From Parahoeflea halophila (GTDB lineage: Bacteria; Pseudomonadota; Alphaproteobacteria; Rhizobiales; Rhizobiaceae), in assembly GCF_900220985.1 (NCBI RefSeq), contig NZ_OCPC01000002.1, positions 609,034 through 673,033 of the forward strand: a DNA stretch of 64,000 bases, written 5' to 3'. The first letter of the stretch is position 1; each line of letters starts with the position of its first letter. A program made the position numbers and the translations under genes. Below the pieces are notes generated by a model. That model saw only the letters and a program-made list of their open reading frames with translations, was not told where the DNA came from and did not search any database. Of the stretch, positions 9,280 through 18,315 are shown in pieces.

Positions 9280-11172
9280 TCAAAATCTCGGCATGCCCTT
9301 GGGCCGCATGTGCCGCTTTTGCGCGGCGATGCGGAACTGGGCATTGGCGGCACCATAGCCGCGGTAGCCGCCGCGCCGCTCGACGATCTCGAAGAAGAAG
9401 CCCTCTCCGAAGCCGGGAGAATAGAGCTGGAAATACTCGCCGTGCTCGTCGCGGTCATACAGCGCGTGCGCCTGTTTCAGCCGCTCGATGAAAGCGCTGT
9501 CGAGATCGAACCGGGCCTCGAGATCGTCGTAATAATTGGCCGAGATCTCAAGCGGCTGAAACCCGTTTGCGGTAAGTGCCGCGGCGGTGGCGAAGATGTC
9601 CCTGGTTTCAAAGGCCAGGTGCTGCACGGCGGATCCGAACCGCTCGGCGATGAAGTGCCCTGCAAGGGTACGGCGGTTTTCCGCCCCGTTCAGCGTGATC
9701 CGGAGCGAGCCGTCCGCGTTTTCGATTGCCTGACTGCGCACCAGTCCTGCCGGGTCGACCACATCGACCATCGGGGTTTTCCCGGTCTCGAAGATCGAGG
9801 TGTAGAACAGAAGCGAGGTCAGCATCTCCTCGTAATTCATGGTCTGGGCGACGTGGTCGATGCGTGTCAGCCCGACACTAGCGGCGCTCTGCTGACCGGT
9901 CACCGGGCGGAACTCGATGTCCCAGACCTCGGCCAGATCGCTCTCTTCGTCGATGAAATGAATGAGCCCGCCGCCCAGCCCGCGGATCGCCGGAATCTTC
10001 AGCTCGCCCGGGCCGACCGGCTGGTCGAAGGGTTCGGCATCCAGCGCCTTGGCCCGTTCCACGGTGGCCGCCGCATTCTCGACCCTGAGCCCGATGTCGC
10101 AGACATTCATGCCGTGAACCACATGCGAGGCATGGGCAAAGCCGTCCCGTTCGGTGTTGATGACGATGTTGATCTCGCCCTGCCGCCACAGATCGACATC
10201 CTTGGACACATGCCGCCGCGCGCGCTCGAAGCCGAGCCTGTGCAACAATGTGCCGAGCTCCCTGGCTTCCTCCTCGTCGGCGGCGAACTCGACGAATTCG
10301 ACGCCGCTGACCGCGATCCGGTCGGGCATGTCCGGGGGTGCGATCCTGATGTCCGGTTCGGCGCGGCGCACCCGGTCCATCAGGTAGAGCAGCGAACGGT
10401 GCCCGTCGACGGAGATGAATTTCGGCGATCCGCCTCGGAACTGGTCGTTGAAGATTTCCAGCGACAGAGTCCCGTCATAGCCGGTGGCGGCAACCGCGCG
10501 CATGAATCCGAGCACGTCCAGATCGCCTTCGCCCGGCATGTTGCGGAAATGCCGGCTCCAGTAGAGCAGGTCCATGTCGATCTTCGGCGCGTCCGCAAGC
10601 TGCACGAAGAAGATCTTGTCGCCCGGGATCGAGCGGATCGTCTCCGGATCGATCTTGCGCGCCAGCGTGTGAAACGAATCGAGAATGATGCCGACATTGG
10701 CATGGTCCGCCCGCCGCACGATTTCCCAGGCGTCGCGGTGATCATTGACATGCCGGCCCCAGGCCAGTGCTTCGTAGCCGACGCGGATACCGCGTTTGAC
10801 GGCGCGCTCGCCAAGCTCGTGAAAATCCCTTGCGGCGCGGTCGATGCCGCCGAGCGAGGCGGGCGAGACATTCGAGCAGATCAGCATGAGGTCGGTGCCC
10901 AGTTCGCCCATCAGGTCGAACTTGCGCTCGGCACGATCAAACACCTTGGCTCGCTGCGGCTCAGGCATGCCCTCGAAATCGCGGAATGGCTGGAACAGCG
11001 AGATCTCCAGGCCGTGGTCGCGCACCATCTGGCCGACATCGCGCGGGCTGCCGTCATAGGCCAGGAAATCATTCTCGAAAATCTCGACGCCGTGAAACCC
11101 CGCCTCGGCAATTGCCGCGAGTTTCTCGCGCAGATCACCGGCAATAGAGACTGTGGCGATGGCTGTTTTCAT
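9280..11172 (-). CDS. quiC: 3-dehydroshikimate dehydratase fused to HPPD-like domain
   Basis: The 630-aa protein has an N-terminal sugar-isomerase-type TIM barrel (residues 1 to about 270; metal-site motifs include GVEIFENDF, YEALAWGRHVN, LDSFHTLA and SLEIFND) and a C-terminal VOC/4-hydroxyphenylpyruvate-dioxygenase-like half (about 290-630; RIDHVAQTMN, QHLAFETRD, GEYFQLYSPGFGEGFFFEIVER). This is the QuiC architecture that dehydrates 3-dehydroshikimate to protocatechuate. It is the last gene of a minus-strand run after tctA, so the neighbouring transporters probably import shikimate, quinate or a related carboxylate. The role of the VOC half is uncertain. Confidence 0.88.
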   Translation of the reverse strand: MKTAIATVSIAGDLREKLAAIAEAGFHGVEIFENDFLAYDGSPRDVGQMVRDHGLEISLFQPFRDFEGMPEPQRAKVFDRAERKFDLMGELGTDLMLICSNVSPASLGGIDRAARDFHELGERAVKRGIRVGYEALAWGRHVNDHRDAWEIVRRADHANVGIILDSFHTLARKIDPETIRSIPGDKIFFVQLADAPKIDMDLLYWSRHFRNMPGEGDLDVLGFMRAVAATGYDGTLSLEIFNDQFRGGSPKFISVDGHRSLLYLMDRVRRAEPDIRIAPPDMPDRIAVSGVEFVEFAADEEEARELGTLLHRLGFERARRHVSKDVDLWRQGEINIVINTERDGFAHASHVVHGMNVCDIGLRVENAAATVERAKALDAEPFDQPVGPGELKIPAIRGLGGGLIHFIDEESDLAEVWDIEFRPVTGQQSAASVGLTRIDHVAQTMNYEEMLTSLLFYTSIFETGKTPMVDVVDPAGLVRSQAIENADGSLRITLNGAENRRTLAGHFIAERFGSAVQHLAFETRDIFATAAALTANGFQPLEISANYYDDLEARFDLDSAFIERLKQAHALYDRDEHGEYFQLYSPGFGEGFFFEIVERRGGYRGYGAANAQFRIAAQKRHMRPKGMPRF

Positions 11173-11210
11173 GGGTCAGTCATCCTCTTCGGGCCGCACC
11201 GGTCTCATCG

Positions 11211-12716
11211 TCAGTTCTGCTTCCGTATCGACTTGCGCAGCCATGGCCAGAGCGGGGTCTGCGAGACGATCATCAGGACGAAAGCGATCGACAGGATCAG
11301 CGAGATCGGATGCGAGACGAAATTCCAGAAGAATTCGCCGATGTCACCGCGCGCGCCGATCATCGCCCGCCGGTAGTTGGAATCCATCATCGGCCCGAGA
11401 ATCACCCCCAGAATGATCGGCCCGACCTGGAAGCCGTAGGTCTTGAGGAAATAGCCCAGCACGCCGAACAAGAGCATCCAGTAGATGTGAACCGGGTTGT
11501 TCTCGATGGCATAGGTGCCGACAGCCGAGAGCACGATGATCAGCGGGATCAGGATCGCCTTGGGGCATTCGACGATCTTGGTGAACAGCCGGGTCCCGGT
11601 CAGCCCGAAGATCAGCAGAAAGATGTTGGCAAGCGCCAGATTGCCGACGGTGAACCAGAACAGATGCGGCGTTTCCACCAGCATCAGCGGGCCGGGCTTC
11701 AGCCCGTGGATGAACAGCGCGCCGATGATCACGGCGGTCACCGCATCGCCCGGAATGCCGAGCGTCAGCATTGGAATGAACGCGCCGCCCACGGCTGCAT
11801 TGTTGGCGGCTTCAGGTGCGACGAGGCCTTCCTTGGCGCCTTCGCCAAACGGAACCTCCGGCTCCTTGACGCTGCGCCGCGCATCATCATAGGCCAGAAG
11901 TGCCGCGATATCGCCGCCGGTGCCGGGCAGCGCGCCGATGATCGTGCCGATGCCGGAAGCGCGGACCGCGAGCCAGAAATAGCGCTTGATGTCGGAGAGC
12001 CGCGGGATCACCCGGTCGATCTTCTGCTTGATGGCCGGCACATCGAGCGTCTGCAGCTGCACAAGCGCTTCGGCGACGCCGAAAAAGCCGATCATCGCGG
12101 CGATGTAGGGAATGCCGCCCATCAGCGAGATCGAGCCGAAGGTGAAGCGGCCCTCCGCCGTCATCGGGTCAAGCCCGACCATGCCGATCAGCACGCCGAG
12201 CGCGCCGGCAAAAGCACCCTTGGCAAAGCTCTCGCCCGACAGGGTTCCGACCAGCAGAATGCCGATCAGTCCGAGCAGAAGGTAATCACGGGAATTGAAC
12301 ATCAGCGCGAAGCTGGAGATCACCGGCGCAAACATCGCCAGGGCGGCAATGCCGATAAAACCGCCAAACACCGACATCACCGTGGTCAGCCCGATCGCTT
12401 CCCCGGCTTCGCCGCGCCTGGCCATCGGGTAGCCGTCGATCGCGGTCGCAATCGCGCTCGGTGCGCCGGGAATGTTGAGCAGGATGGCCGTGCGCGACCC
12501 GCCGTAAACGCCGCCCATGAAGACACCGGCGATCAGCGCCAGAGCGTCATTGACCGGCCATTTGAAAGTGAACGAAATCAGGATCGAGGTCGCCATCGTC
12601 ACCGACAGGCCTGGGATGGCACCGACATAGATTCCGGCCAGCGTACCGGACGCCGTCAGCAGCAGCAGCCAGGGATCCAGCCAGGAAATGCCGAAATTCG
12701 AAAACGCCTCGAGCAT
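11211..12716 (-). CDS. tctA: tripartite tricarboxylate transporter, large permease TctA
   Basis: This 501-aa polytopic membrane protein has the TctA hallmarks: an N-terminal GIYVGAIPGLSVTM segment, GVYGGSRTAILLNIPGAPSA, and a second related half with GALPGTGGDIAALLAY and LTLGIPGDAVTAV. TctA is the main translocating subunit and works with TctB and a periplasmic TctC. The start is 1 nt from the tctB stop, implying translational coupling. Substrate is inferred to be an aromatic-precursor carboxylate because quiC follows directly. Confidence 0.92.
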   Translation of the reverse strand: MLEAFSNFGISWLDPWLLLLTASGTLAGIYVGAIPGLSVTMATSILISFTFKWPVNDALALIAGVFMGGVYGGSRTAILLNIPGAPSAIATAIDGYPMARRGEAGEAIGLTTVMSVFGGFIGIAALAMFAPVISSFALMFNSRDYLLLGLIGILLVGTLSGESFAKGAFAGALGVLIGMVGLDPMTAEGRFTFGSISLMGGIPYIAAMIGFFGVAEALVQLQTLDVPAIKQKIDRVIPRLSDIKRYFWLAVRASGIGTIIGALPGTGGDIAALLAYDDARRSVKEPEVPFGEGAKEGLVAPEAANNAAVGGAFIPMLTLGIPGDAVTAVIIGALFIHGLKPGPLMLVETPHLFWFTVGNLALANIFLLIFGLTGTRLFTKIVECPKAILIPLIIVLSAVGTYAIENNPVHIYWMLLFGVLGYFLKTYGFQVGPIILGVILGPMMDSNYRRAMIGARGDIGEFFWNFVSHPISLILSIAFVLMIVSQTPLWPWLRKSIRKQN

Positions 12717-12717
12717 G

Positions 12718-13209
12718 CTAGAACACCCCTGCGGGAAGCAGTTTGCCTTGCGGCAGCACCACTTCGAAAACGATCCTGAACAGGAAATAGACCGCAGCCA
12801 GGCTGCCGGCAGAAAGCGCCAGCGAAATCAGGGCATTCTTGCGCCACAGATAGGCAAAGCTGGCAAACAGGAACAAGCCCGAGGCAATGACGAAGCCGAG
12901 CCACGGCATCGCGTAGAGATAGAGCGCGACCATCGCCAGGATCACCAGAAGCCGCACCGGCAGCACGTCGCGCCAGAAAACGACGCTTTCACCTGGTTCA
13001 CGGCTGGACCGGGTGCGAAGCGTGCTGGCCAGGATGAAAAGGCAGCTGGCGAGCATGGTCGCCGCCGCGAGCATCGGGAACACGCCCGGTTGCGAAAGGC
13101 CGCTGAAGCCTGAAATGCCGTAGGCCTGCCACAGGGCGGCGGCGGAAAACAGCGTCAGCAGGCAGATGAAGGCCAGCTCTCCCGGCCGGCGCGTTGACTG
13201 ACCCGACAT
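12718..13209 (-). CDS. tctB: tripartite tricarboxylate transporter, small permease TctB
   Basis: The protein has 163 aa with four hydrophobic segments, as usual for TctB: one near the N-terminus (ELAFICLLTLFSAAALW), one after GVFPMLAAATML, and two C-terminal (LLVILAMVALYLYAM, LISLALSAGSLAAVYFLF). The sequence is weakly conserved in this family, so position between tctC and tctA is strong support. A stem-loop lies between it and tctC. Confidence 0.85.
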   Translation of the reverse strand: MSGQSTRRPGELAFICLLTLFSAAALWQAYGISGFSGLSQPGVFPMLAAATMLASCLFILASTLRTRSSREPGESVVFWRDVLPVRLLVILAMVALYLYAMPWLGFVIASGLFLFASFAYLWRKNALISLALSAGSLAAVYFLFRIVFEVVLPQGKLLPAGVF

Positions 13210-13257
13210 TCATGCCTCCCGTGATAAATGATGCCCTTGATCTGATGAGAATGCCCC

Positions 13258-13277
13258 GCCCCGGACCAGGCCGGGGC
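13258..13277 (-). terminator. intercistronic GC stem-loop between tctC and tctB
   Basis: A perfect 7-bp inverted repeat (GCCCCGG at 13258-13264, CCGGGGC at 13271-13277) with a 6-nt loop sits in the 82-bp gap between tctC and tctB. It has no U-tract. Such stems after a binding-protein gene often protect its mRNA or partly terminate, giving more binding protein than permease. Confidence 0.5.
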
Positions 13278-13291
13278 AGGGTGTTTGAGGG

Positions 13292-14287
13292 TCAGGGCCG
13301 CGGGATGCCGAGCTCTTCAGGGTTCACCTTGGCGGCACCCGTGTCGTGGAGCACCCAGGCGGTGACCTGCTGCCATTTCTTGACGAAATCGGATGCCTCG
13401 TCGCCGGAGATGTTCATGATGATGTTGCCCTTGTTGGCCATCAGCGTCGTGAATGCCTCGCTCCTGGCGGCGGTGTCGAAGGCTGAGACCAGGGTTGCCT
13501 TGACGTCCTCGGGAACATCGTTCTTGACGAAGACGCCATAGAACGGGCCCCAGGGCAGGAACTTCTCCATGCTGGGCAGGGCCTCGGTGATTGGTGGCAC
13601 GTCAGGCAATGTCTCGACCGATGTGCCGTTGACGACGGCAAGCGCGCGCATCTTGCCGGCCTTGATCTGCTCGGCCGCAGCCGAAATGCCCGACGGCATG
13701 AAGTCGACCTCATTGCCGAGCATCGCGGTCAGGCCGGGGCCTTCTCCGTCAAACGGGATGGCGGTGACTTCGAAATCGGCCGAATTCTTGATCAGCGCGC
13801 CGATGGTGCTGGGCAGACCGCCGGGGCCGGTCGATCCCATCTTCACCTGACCCGGATTGGCCGCGATGTCTTCCATCAGCTCGGTCATGGTCTGGTACTT
13901 GGAATCGGCGGGCACCACGATAACCGCAACGCCACGACCCAGTATGTTGACCGGGTAGAACGAGGAATAGTCGAGCTCGCTGACCCCCATGACCGGGTGC
14001 AGTTGCGGATTTTCCGCGCCGTACAGGAAGGTGTAGCCGTCAGACGGCGCCGCGTTGACATAGGCTGTCGAAATGGCCCCGGCACCGCCGGATTTGTTGA
14101 GCACGACGATGGGCTTGCCAAGCGCCTCTTCCGCCGCGGGGTTGACGGCGCGGGCAACCGTGTCGGTCGCACCTCCCGCACCCCACATCACGACGCCGAG
14201 AAGTTCCCGCTCGGGGAAATCGGCTGCAAATGAGGCACCGGTCATCATCGCGACCAGGGCTGTGGTTGTAAAAATCTTTCGAAACAT
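13292..14287 (-). CDS. tctC: tripartite tricarboxylate transporter substrate-binding protein TctC
   Basis: This 331-aa Bug/TctC-family periplasmic protein starts with a signal peptide (MFRKIFTTTALVAMMTGASFA-AD). Typical motifs follow: MWGAGGATDTVARAV, VVLNKSGGAGAIST, and GSTGPGGLPSTIGAL. I set the start at 14287, preceded by AAGGGAGGA; the longer open frame upstream has no secretion logic. It binds a carboxylate in the periplasm for TctAB and lies 98 bp after dctM, so two carboxylate import systems sit in tandem. Confidence 0.92.
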   Translation of the reverse strand: MFRKIFTTTALVAMMTGASFAADFPERELLGVVMWGAGGATDTVARAVNPAAEEALGKPIVVLNKSGGAGAISTAYVNAAPSDGYTFLYGAENPQLHPVMGVSELDYSSFYPVNILGRGVAVIVVPADSKYQTMTELMEDIAANPGQVKMGSTGPGGLPSTIGALIKNSADFEVTAIPFDGEGPGLTAMLGNEVDFMPSGISAAAEQIKAGKMRALAVVNGTSVETLPDVPPITEALPSMEKFLPWGPFYGVFVKNDVPEDVKATLVSAFDTAARSEAFTTLMANKGNIIMNISGDEASDFVKKWQQVTAWVLHDTGAAKVNPEELGIPRP

Positions 14288-14385
14288 CGGTTCCTCCCTT
14301 GATGTCCACTTTGCAATCAGCCTCGGCCGTCTTTGTGTGACGGTCTGGCCAAACTCTTCTCCGGCTCTCGCCGGGTATCTTCGTC

Positions 14386-15681
14386 TTATCCCGGATACCC
14401 GAACACCCGCGGCAGCCACAACACGATTCCGGGGAACAGGATCAGGCAAGCGAGTGCTGCGATCAGAACGCCGAGAAAGGCCCAGATTTCGCCGATAATC
14501 TCGCGCAGCGGGATCTGCGTCACCGCGTTGATGACAAACAGCAGGATGCCGTAGGGCGGCGTGATCAGGCCGATCATGCAGTTGACCACGGCAACGACGC
14601 CGAAATGCACCAGGTCGATCCCCATCTCCCGGCAGGTCGGCAGGAACAGCGGAATGATCACCAGGATGATGGTCGTCGCGTCGAGCACGCAGCCGAGCAG
14701 CAGGAACAGCACGTTGACGCCGACCAGGAAGGCCAGCGGCGAGACATCGAGCCCGACCAGCGCCTGGGCGACGAGGTTGGGAATGTTCTCCGACGCGACC
14801 ACGTAATTGAGGATCAGCGCGCCGCCGATCACCAGCCCGACGGCGGCCGAGGAGCGGGCGCTTTCGACCAGAATGCCGTAGAGCGCACGCAAGGACAGTG
14901 CCCTGTAGAACAGGCTTGCCAGGAGCAGCGCGTAGGCTGCGGCGACCGCCGCGGCTTCCGTCGGCGTGGTAACGCCGCCATAGATACCGTAAAGCAGGAT
15001 TGCCGGCATCAGCAGCGCCGGGAAGGCGTTGGCCGTGTGGCGCGGCAGGTCCCCGAGCGGCACCGGTTCCTCGATGGCGAATTGCCGCCGCGTCGAAATC
15101 AGAGTGTTCATCCCCATCAGCACCGCGCCCATGAACAGGCCCGGCACGATGCCGCCGAGGAACAGGAAGCCGATCGAGGTGTTGGAAACCAGTGCGTAGA
15201 GCACCATCGGGATCGAAGGCGGAATGATCGGTCCGATGGTGGCCGAAGCCGCGGTGATGGCTGCGGCATAGCCACGGGTATAATGACCGCTTTTGGTCAT
15301 CATGCCGATGATGATCTTGCCGATGCCGGCGGCGTCAGCGACTGCAGATCCCGACATGCCGGAAAAGATCAGCGAGGCGACGATGTTGACGTGACCGAGC
15401 CCGCCGCGGAAGCGGCCCACCGCGGCGACGCAAAACTGCAGCAACCGTTCGGAGATGGTGCCGGCATTCATGATGTTGGCGGCGACGATGAACAGCGGCA
15501 CCGCAAGCAGGATGAAGCTCTGGTAGAGCCCGTCCATCAGCACCTTGCCGGCAATGCCGACACCCTGGCCGTTGACGCCCAGATAGGCAAAGGCCGCAAT
15601 CAGGATGGCATAGGCGACGGGCAGGCCGATGCCGGCCAGGAAGAACAGGGTCAGCAGACAGGCGGCGAATTCGAGGGTCAT
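14386..15681 (-). CDS. dctM: TRAP transporter large permease DctM
   Basis: This 431-aa polytopic protein is of the DctM/ion-transporter superfamily. It begins MTLEFAACLLTLFFLAGIG and contains FSGMSGSAVADAAGIG, ATIGPIIPPSIPMVLY, PTEAAAVAAAYALL and LGCVLDATTIILVIIPLF, all signatures of the subunit. It starts 4 bp inside dctQ (ATGA overlap), so the two are coupled. It moves an organic acid with sodium symport together with DctQ and DctP. Confidence 0.93.
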   Translation of the reverse strand: MTLEFAACLLTLFFLAGIGLPVAYAILIAAFAYLGVNGQGVGIAGKVLMDGLYQSFILLAVPLFIVAANIMNAGTISERLLQFCVAAVGRFRGGLGHVNIVASLIFSGMSGSAVADAAGIGKIIIGMMTKSGHYTRGYAAAITAASATIGPIIPPSIPMVLYALVSNTSIGFLFLGGIVPGLFMGAVLMGMNTLISTRRQFAIEEPVPLGDLPRHTANAFPALLMPAILLYGIYGGVTTPTEAAAVAAAYALLLASLFYRALSLRALYGILVESARSSAAVGLVIGGALILNYVVASENIPNLVAQALVGLDVSPLAFLVGVNVLFLLLGCVLDATTIILVIIPLFLPTCREMGIDLVHFGVVAVVNCMIGLITPPYGILLFVINAVTQIPLREIIGEIWAFLGVLIAALACLILFPGIVLWLPRVFGYPG

Positions 15682-16241
15682 GGTTTGGCTGCTCCGCCAT
15701 GTCCGGGCTGGTCGATGTCGGCGCCATGGCGGAAGGCGCTGATCGCGCGCCAGCCATAGCGTGCGGCGACCACAACCAGGAACAGCATGTAGACCGAGTA
15801 GAGATCGCGCATCCGCACCCAGTCGCCGAGCAACTGGCTCAGTGTCGCCGTCTTCTTCAGCCGCAGGATATGGAATTTCGACCAGGTCGGCTCGATCGAC
15901 CACAACAGCCCGGCGCAGACGGCAACACCGCCGATGATCGCGAACCAGCGCCGCGCCTTCGGGCTGACATGGCCATAGATGATGTCGAAGGTGACGTGAT
16001 CGCGTTCGCGCACGACGAAGGCCGCGCCCCAGAACACGATCCAGACCCACAGCGCCAGGCAGAATTCCAGCGTCCAGCCATATTGGCTCGGCTCCAGGAA
16101 CGGGAAGGTCTCGCCCAGCCATTCGAGCTTCGCCGAATAGCGGATGCCGATCTGCAGAATGAAGGTCGCAAACATGGCGGCCATCATCATGGCCGCCACA
16201 AATTCGGTGCCGCGGAGAAACCATTTCACGAGCGTTTTCAT
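15678..16241 (-). CDS. dctQ: TRAP transporter small permease DctQ
   Basis: The 187-aa protein has four predicted helices and the DctQ-type segment WVWIVFWGAAFVVRERDHVTFDI around residues 65-88. It is longer than many DctQ proteins (about 160-170 aa), with an extended loop containing WSKFHILRLKKTATLSQ. It overlaps dctM by 4 bp and follows dctP by 35 bp. Confidence 0.9.
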   Translation of the reverse strand: MKTLVKWFLRGTEFVAAMMMAAMFATFILQIGIRYSAKLEWLGETFPFLEPSQYGWTLEFCLALWVWIVFWGAAFVVRERDHVTFDIIYGHVSPKARRWFAIIGGVAVCAGLLWSIEPTWSKFHILRLKKTATLSQLLGDWVRMRDLYSVYMLFLVVVAARYGWRAISAFRHGADIDQPGHGGAAKP

Positions 16242-16276
16242 GTCAGGTCCACCGCGGCTTTACGGAAACAGCCCGA

Positions 16277-17281
16277 TCAGTTGCCGAGCGCGTTGATCTT
16301 GTCGAGCAGGCCCTCGGGCCAGCTGGCGGCAAATTCCGAGCCGACATATTGCGCCTGAACATGGTTGCGGAAGGCCGCGAGGTCCGGCTCATAGATGTCC
16401 ATGCCCTGTTCACGCAGGAACGAGACCAGCTCCTCTTCTTTCTTCAGCTGTGCCTGACGGCCGCTTTCGGCGGCCTCGTCGGCAGCCTTCTGCACCGTTG
16501 CCTGCTGTTCCGGTGTCAGCTTGTCCCAGACCGCCTTGGAGAAGGCGATGTAGTTGAGGTCGACCAGATGCGAGGTCAGCACCACCTGCTTGGTGACTTC
16601 GTAGAACTTGGCGTCCACAATGGTCGGCAGCGGGTTGTCCTGGCCGTCGACCGAACCGGTGGAGAGCGCGGTGTAGATCTCGGTGAATGCCATCGGAGTC
16701 GGGTTGGCGCCCAGCGCCTTGCCGAGGAACTGCCATGCGTCCGAACCGGGCATGCGCAGATTGACCCCGGCCAGGTCTTCCGGCTTCATCACCGTCAGCT
16801 CATCCTTGCTCTGGCGCAGATTGACGTTGCGGCGGCCCAGATACATCACCGACAGGAGCTTGACGCCAAGTTCGTCTTCCACCTTCTGCTTGAACGGATC
16901 CATCAGCGGATCGTTGAAGACGGCAACCTGGTGGGCGGCATCCTGGTGAACATAGCCGGTGGCGAAGATCGAGAACTCGGGGAAGAACGTCGCCAGTTCC
17001 TGTGCCGAAGCGATCGACATTTCCAGGTCACCCGAAGCGATCGATTCCAGTTCGCTGCCCTGCGCGATCAGCGAGCCGTTGTAATGCGGCTCATAGGTAG
17101 CGAAATCGGCCACCTGTGGTGCGAAGACTTCTGCGAGTGCGACCGAGCGCTGGTCGGTTTCCGATGCCGGTGTCGACATGCGCAGCGTGACCTTGTCGTC
17201 TGCAAAGCTTGCTGGAACGAAGCCGGCGAGGCTGACGGAAACGGCGCATGCCAGAAGCATGCGGCGGGTAATGCTATTCAT
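16277..17281 (-). CDS. dctP: TRAP transporter substrate-binding protein DctP
   Basis: This 334-aa periplasmic binding protein has a signal peptide (about residues 1-27, ending PASFADD). The ATG at 17281 has GGAGGAG upstream, whereas the longer frame lacks one. NLRMPGSDAW near residue 170 carries the conserved carboxylate-binding arginine, and TEIYTALSTGSVDGQDNPLPT is the usual dimer/ligand motif. It captures an organic acid for DctQM. It is the first transporter gene after the GntR regulator, with a possible operator in the gap. Confidence 0.92.
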   Translation of the reverse strand: MNSITRRMLLACAVSVSLAGFVPASFADDKVTLRMSTPASETDQRSVALAEVFAPQVADFATYEPHYNGSLIAQGSELESIASGDLEMSIASAQELATFFPEFSIFATGYVHQDAAHQVAVFNDPLMDPFKQKVEDELGVKLLSVMYLGRRNVNLRQSKDELTVMKPEDLAGVNLRMPGSDAWQFLGKALGANPTPMAFTEIYTALSTGSVDGQDNPLPTIVDAKFYEVTKQVVLTSHLVDLNYIAFSKAVWDKLTPEQQATVQKAADEAAESGRQAQLKKEEELVSFLREQGMDIYEPDLAAFRNHVQAQYVGSEFAASWPEGLLDKINALGN

Positions 17282-17378
17282 GGTTTTCTCCTCCCAGTAA
17301 CAATCCGGAGACTTCCGGCCCTGTCTAATTTCGCGAAACCTGTCACAAAGGACGGGCATTTTCAACATACATATCTCA

Positions 17379-17391
17379 TTTTGTAGGCTAT
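17379..17391. promoter_or_regulatory. possible second GntR operator upstream of dctP
   Basis: TTTTGTAGGCTAT lies in the AT-rich gap between the GntR gene and dctP. It resembles the dyad TATGTAGGACATA found upstream of the regulator gene (shared TGTAGG core). It is imperfect and is supported only by that similarity. Confidence 0.3.
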
Positions 17392-17410
17392 TTGAAAAAA
17401 TTCGGCGCCC

Positions 17411-18091
17411 CTATTGTTCGGCTGCGGCCTCCCTTCTGGCGTTGACGATGAACTCCACCCCGCCCAGAATATGTGTGCTGAGGATCTCCTTGGCCCTTGC
17501 CGAATCCCGGTCGAAGGCGGCTTCCAGCAAAGCCGCGTGCTCTCGCGCGCCTGGTTCTCCGCGGAAGGCGAGCGTCAGGATCTGGTAGCGCAAATACTTG
17601 TCGAACAGCTGTCCGTGCAGGTCCATCAGGGTCTTGGAGCCGCATCCGGTGATCAGTGCGCGATGGAAGCCCCAGTCCGCCCGCTTCCAGTCTTCCCGCG
17701 CCGACAGGTCGCCGGAAATCATCCTGTCTTCGAACCTGTGCAGCTTGTGATGTGCGGCAACCACCTGGGATTCCCAGTCCAGATCGCCATTGGCAAACGA
17801 CCGCGAGACCGCGTGGCCTTCGACCAGCATCCGCAGTTCCGCAACTTCCCAGAGATCGGCATCCGACACGCTGGCGACCTCGAAGCCCTTCTGCCCCTCG
17901 GCGACGACCAGGCCATCCGAGGTCAGCCGGTTGAGGATTTCACGGAGCGTGGTGACGCTGACATTGTAGCGCTTGCGCAGGGGTTCCAATCGCAGCTTCT
18001 CGCTCGGGCGAAGCTGGCCGAATATGATGTCTTCCCTGATATGACGGTAGGCGCTGTCACCTATCGTGTCTTGGCTTGCCGCTTCGATCAC
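17411..18091 (-). CDS. GntR-family transcriptional regulator, FCD type
   Basis: The 226-aa protein has an N-terminal winged helix (residues about 10-78; LRPSEKLRLEPLRKRYNVS and TTLREILNRLTSDGLV) and a C-terminal all-helical FCD ligand domain (about 90-215; ELRMLVEGHAVSRS, DWGFHRALITGCGS, EHAALLEAAFDRD). The FCD histidines and aspartate commonly bind a metal and a carboxylate effector. It is adjacent to dctP and divergent from the dehydrogenase pair, so it likely controls both arms in response to a shikimate- or quinate-type acid. Confidence 0.9.
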   Translation of the reverse strand: MIEAASQDTIGDSAYRHIREDIIFGQLRPSEKLRLEPLRKRYNVSVTTLREILNRLTSDGLVVAEGQKGFEVASVSDADLWEVAELRMLVEGHAVSRSFANGDLDWESQVVAAHHKLHRFEDRMISGDLSAREDWKRADWGFHRALITGCGSKTLMDLHGQLFDKYLRYQILTLAFRGEPGAREHAALLEAAFDRDSARAKEILSTHILGGVEFIVNARREAAAEQ

Positions 18092-18129
18092 GCTGCCACC
18101 TCCTGGGGTTCATCTTGACTGCACGCAAT

Positions 18130-18142
18130 TATGTAGGACATA
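18130..18142. promoter_or_regulatory. putative GntR operator in divergent region
   Basis: TATGTAGGACATA is a perfect 5-bp inverted repeat around a 3-bp centre in the 224-bp region between the GntR gene and the divergent Gfo/Idh/MocA gene. FCD-type GntR proteins bind short AT-rich dyads of this size, so it is a good autoregulatory candidate. Confidence 0.45.
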
Positions 18143-18315
18143 AACAACAATATAGGTAATTCCCTTCCTGTAGCAACCATAACCTGATCGGAGTTCGGCC
18201 ATTTACCTCTCTACCGGGAAAGACAGCGTCGATCATCCCCCCGGGACGAAGCGACATATATATGGGCTGCCAGCTGCAGCCGCTGCCAGGCTGGAGCGGG
18301 CCCGGTGAGCATACC

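Noticed and set aside
9310..11376. A 688-codon plus-strand open frame
   Set aside because: It is antisense to quiC, which has clear domain motifs; the plus frame has none.
11310..12779. A 489-codon plus-strand open frame
   Set aside because: It is antisense to tctA and low in hydrophobic residues, rich in Arg, His and Gln, as expected for a shadow.
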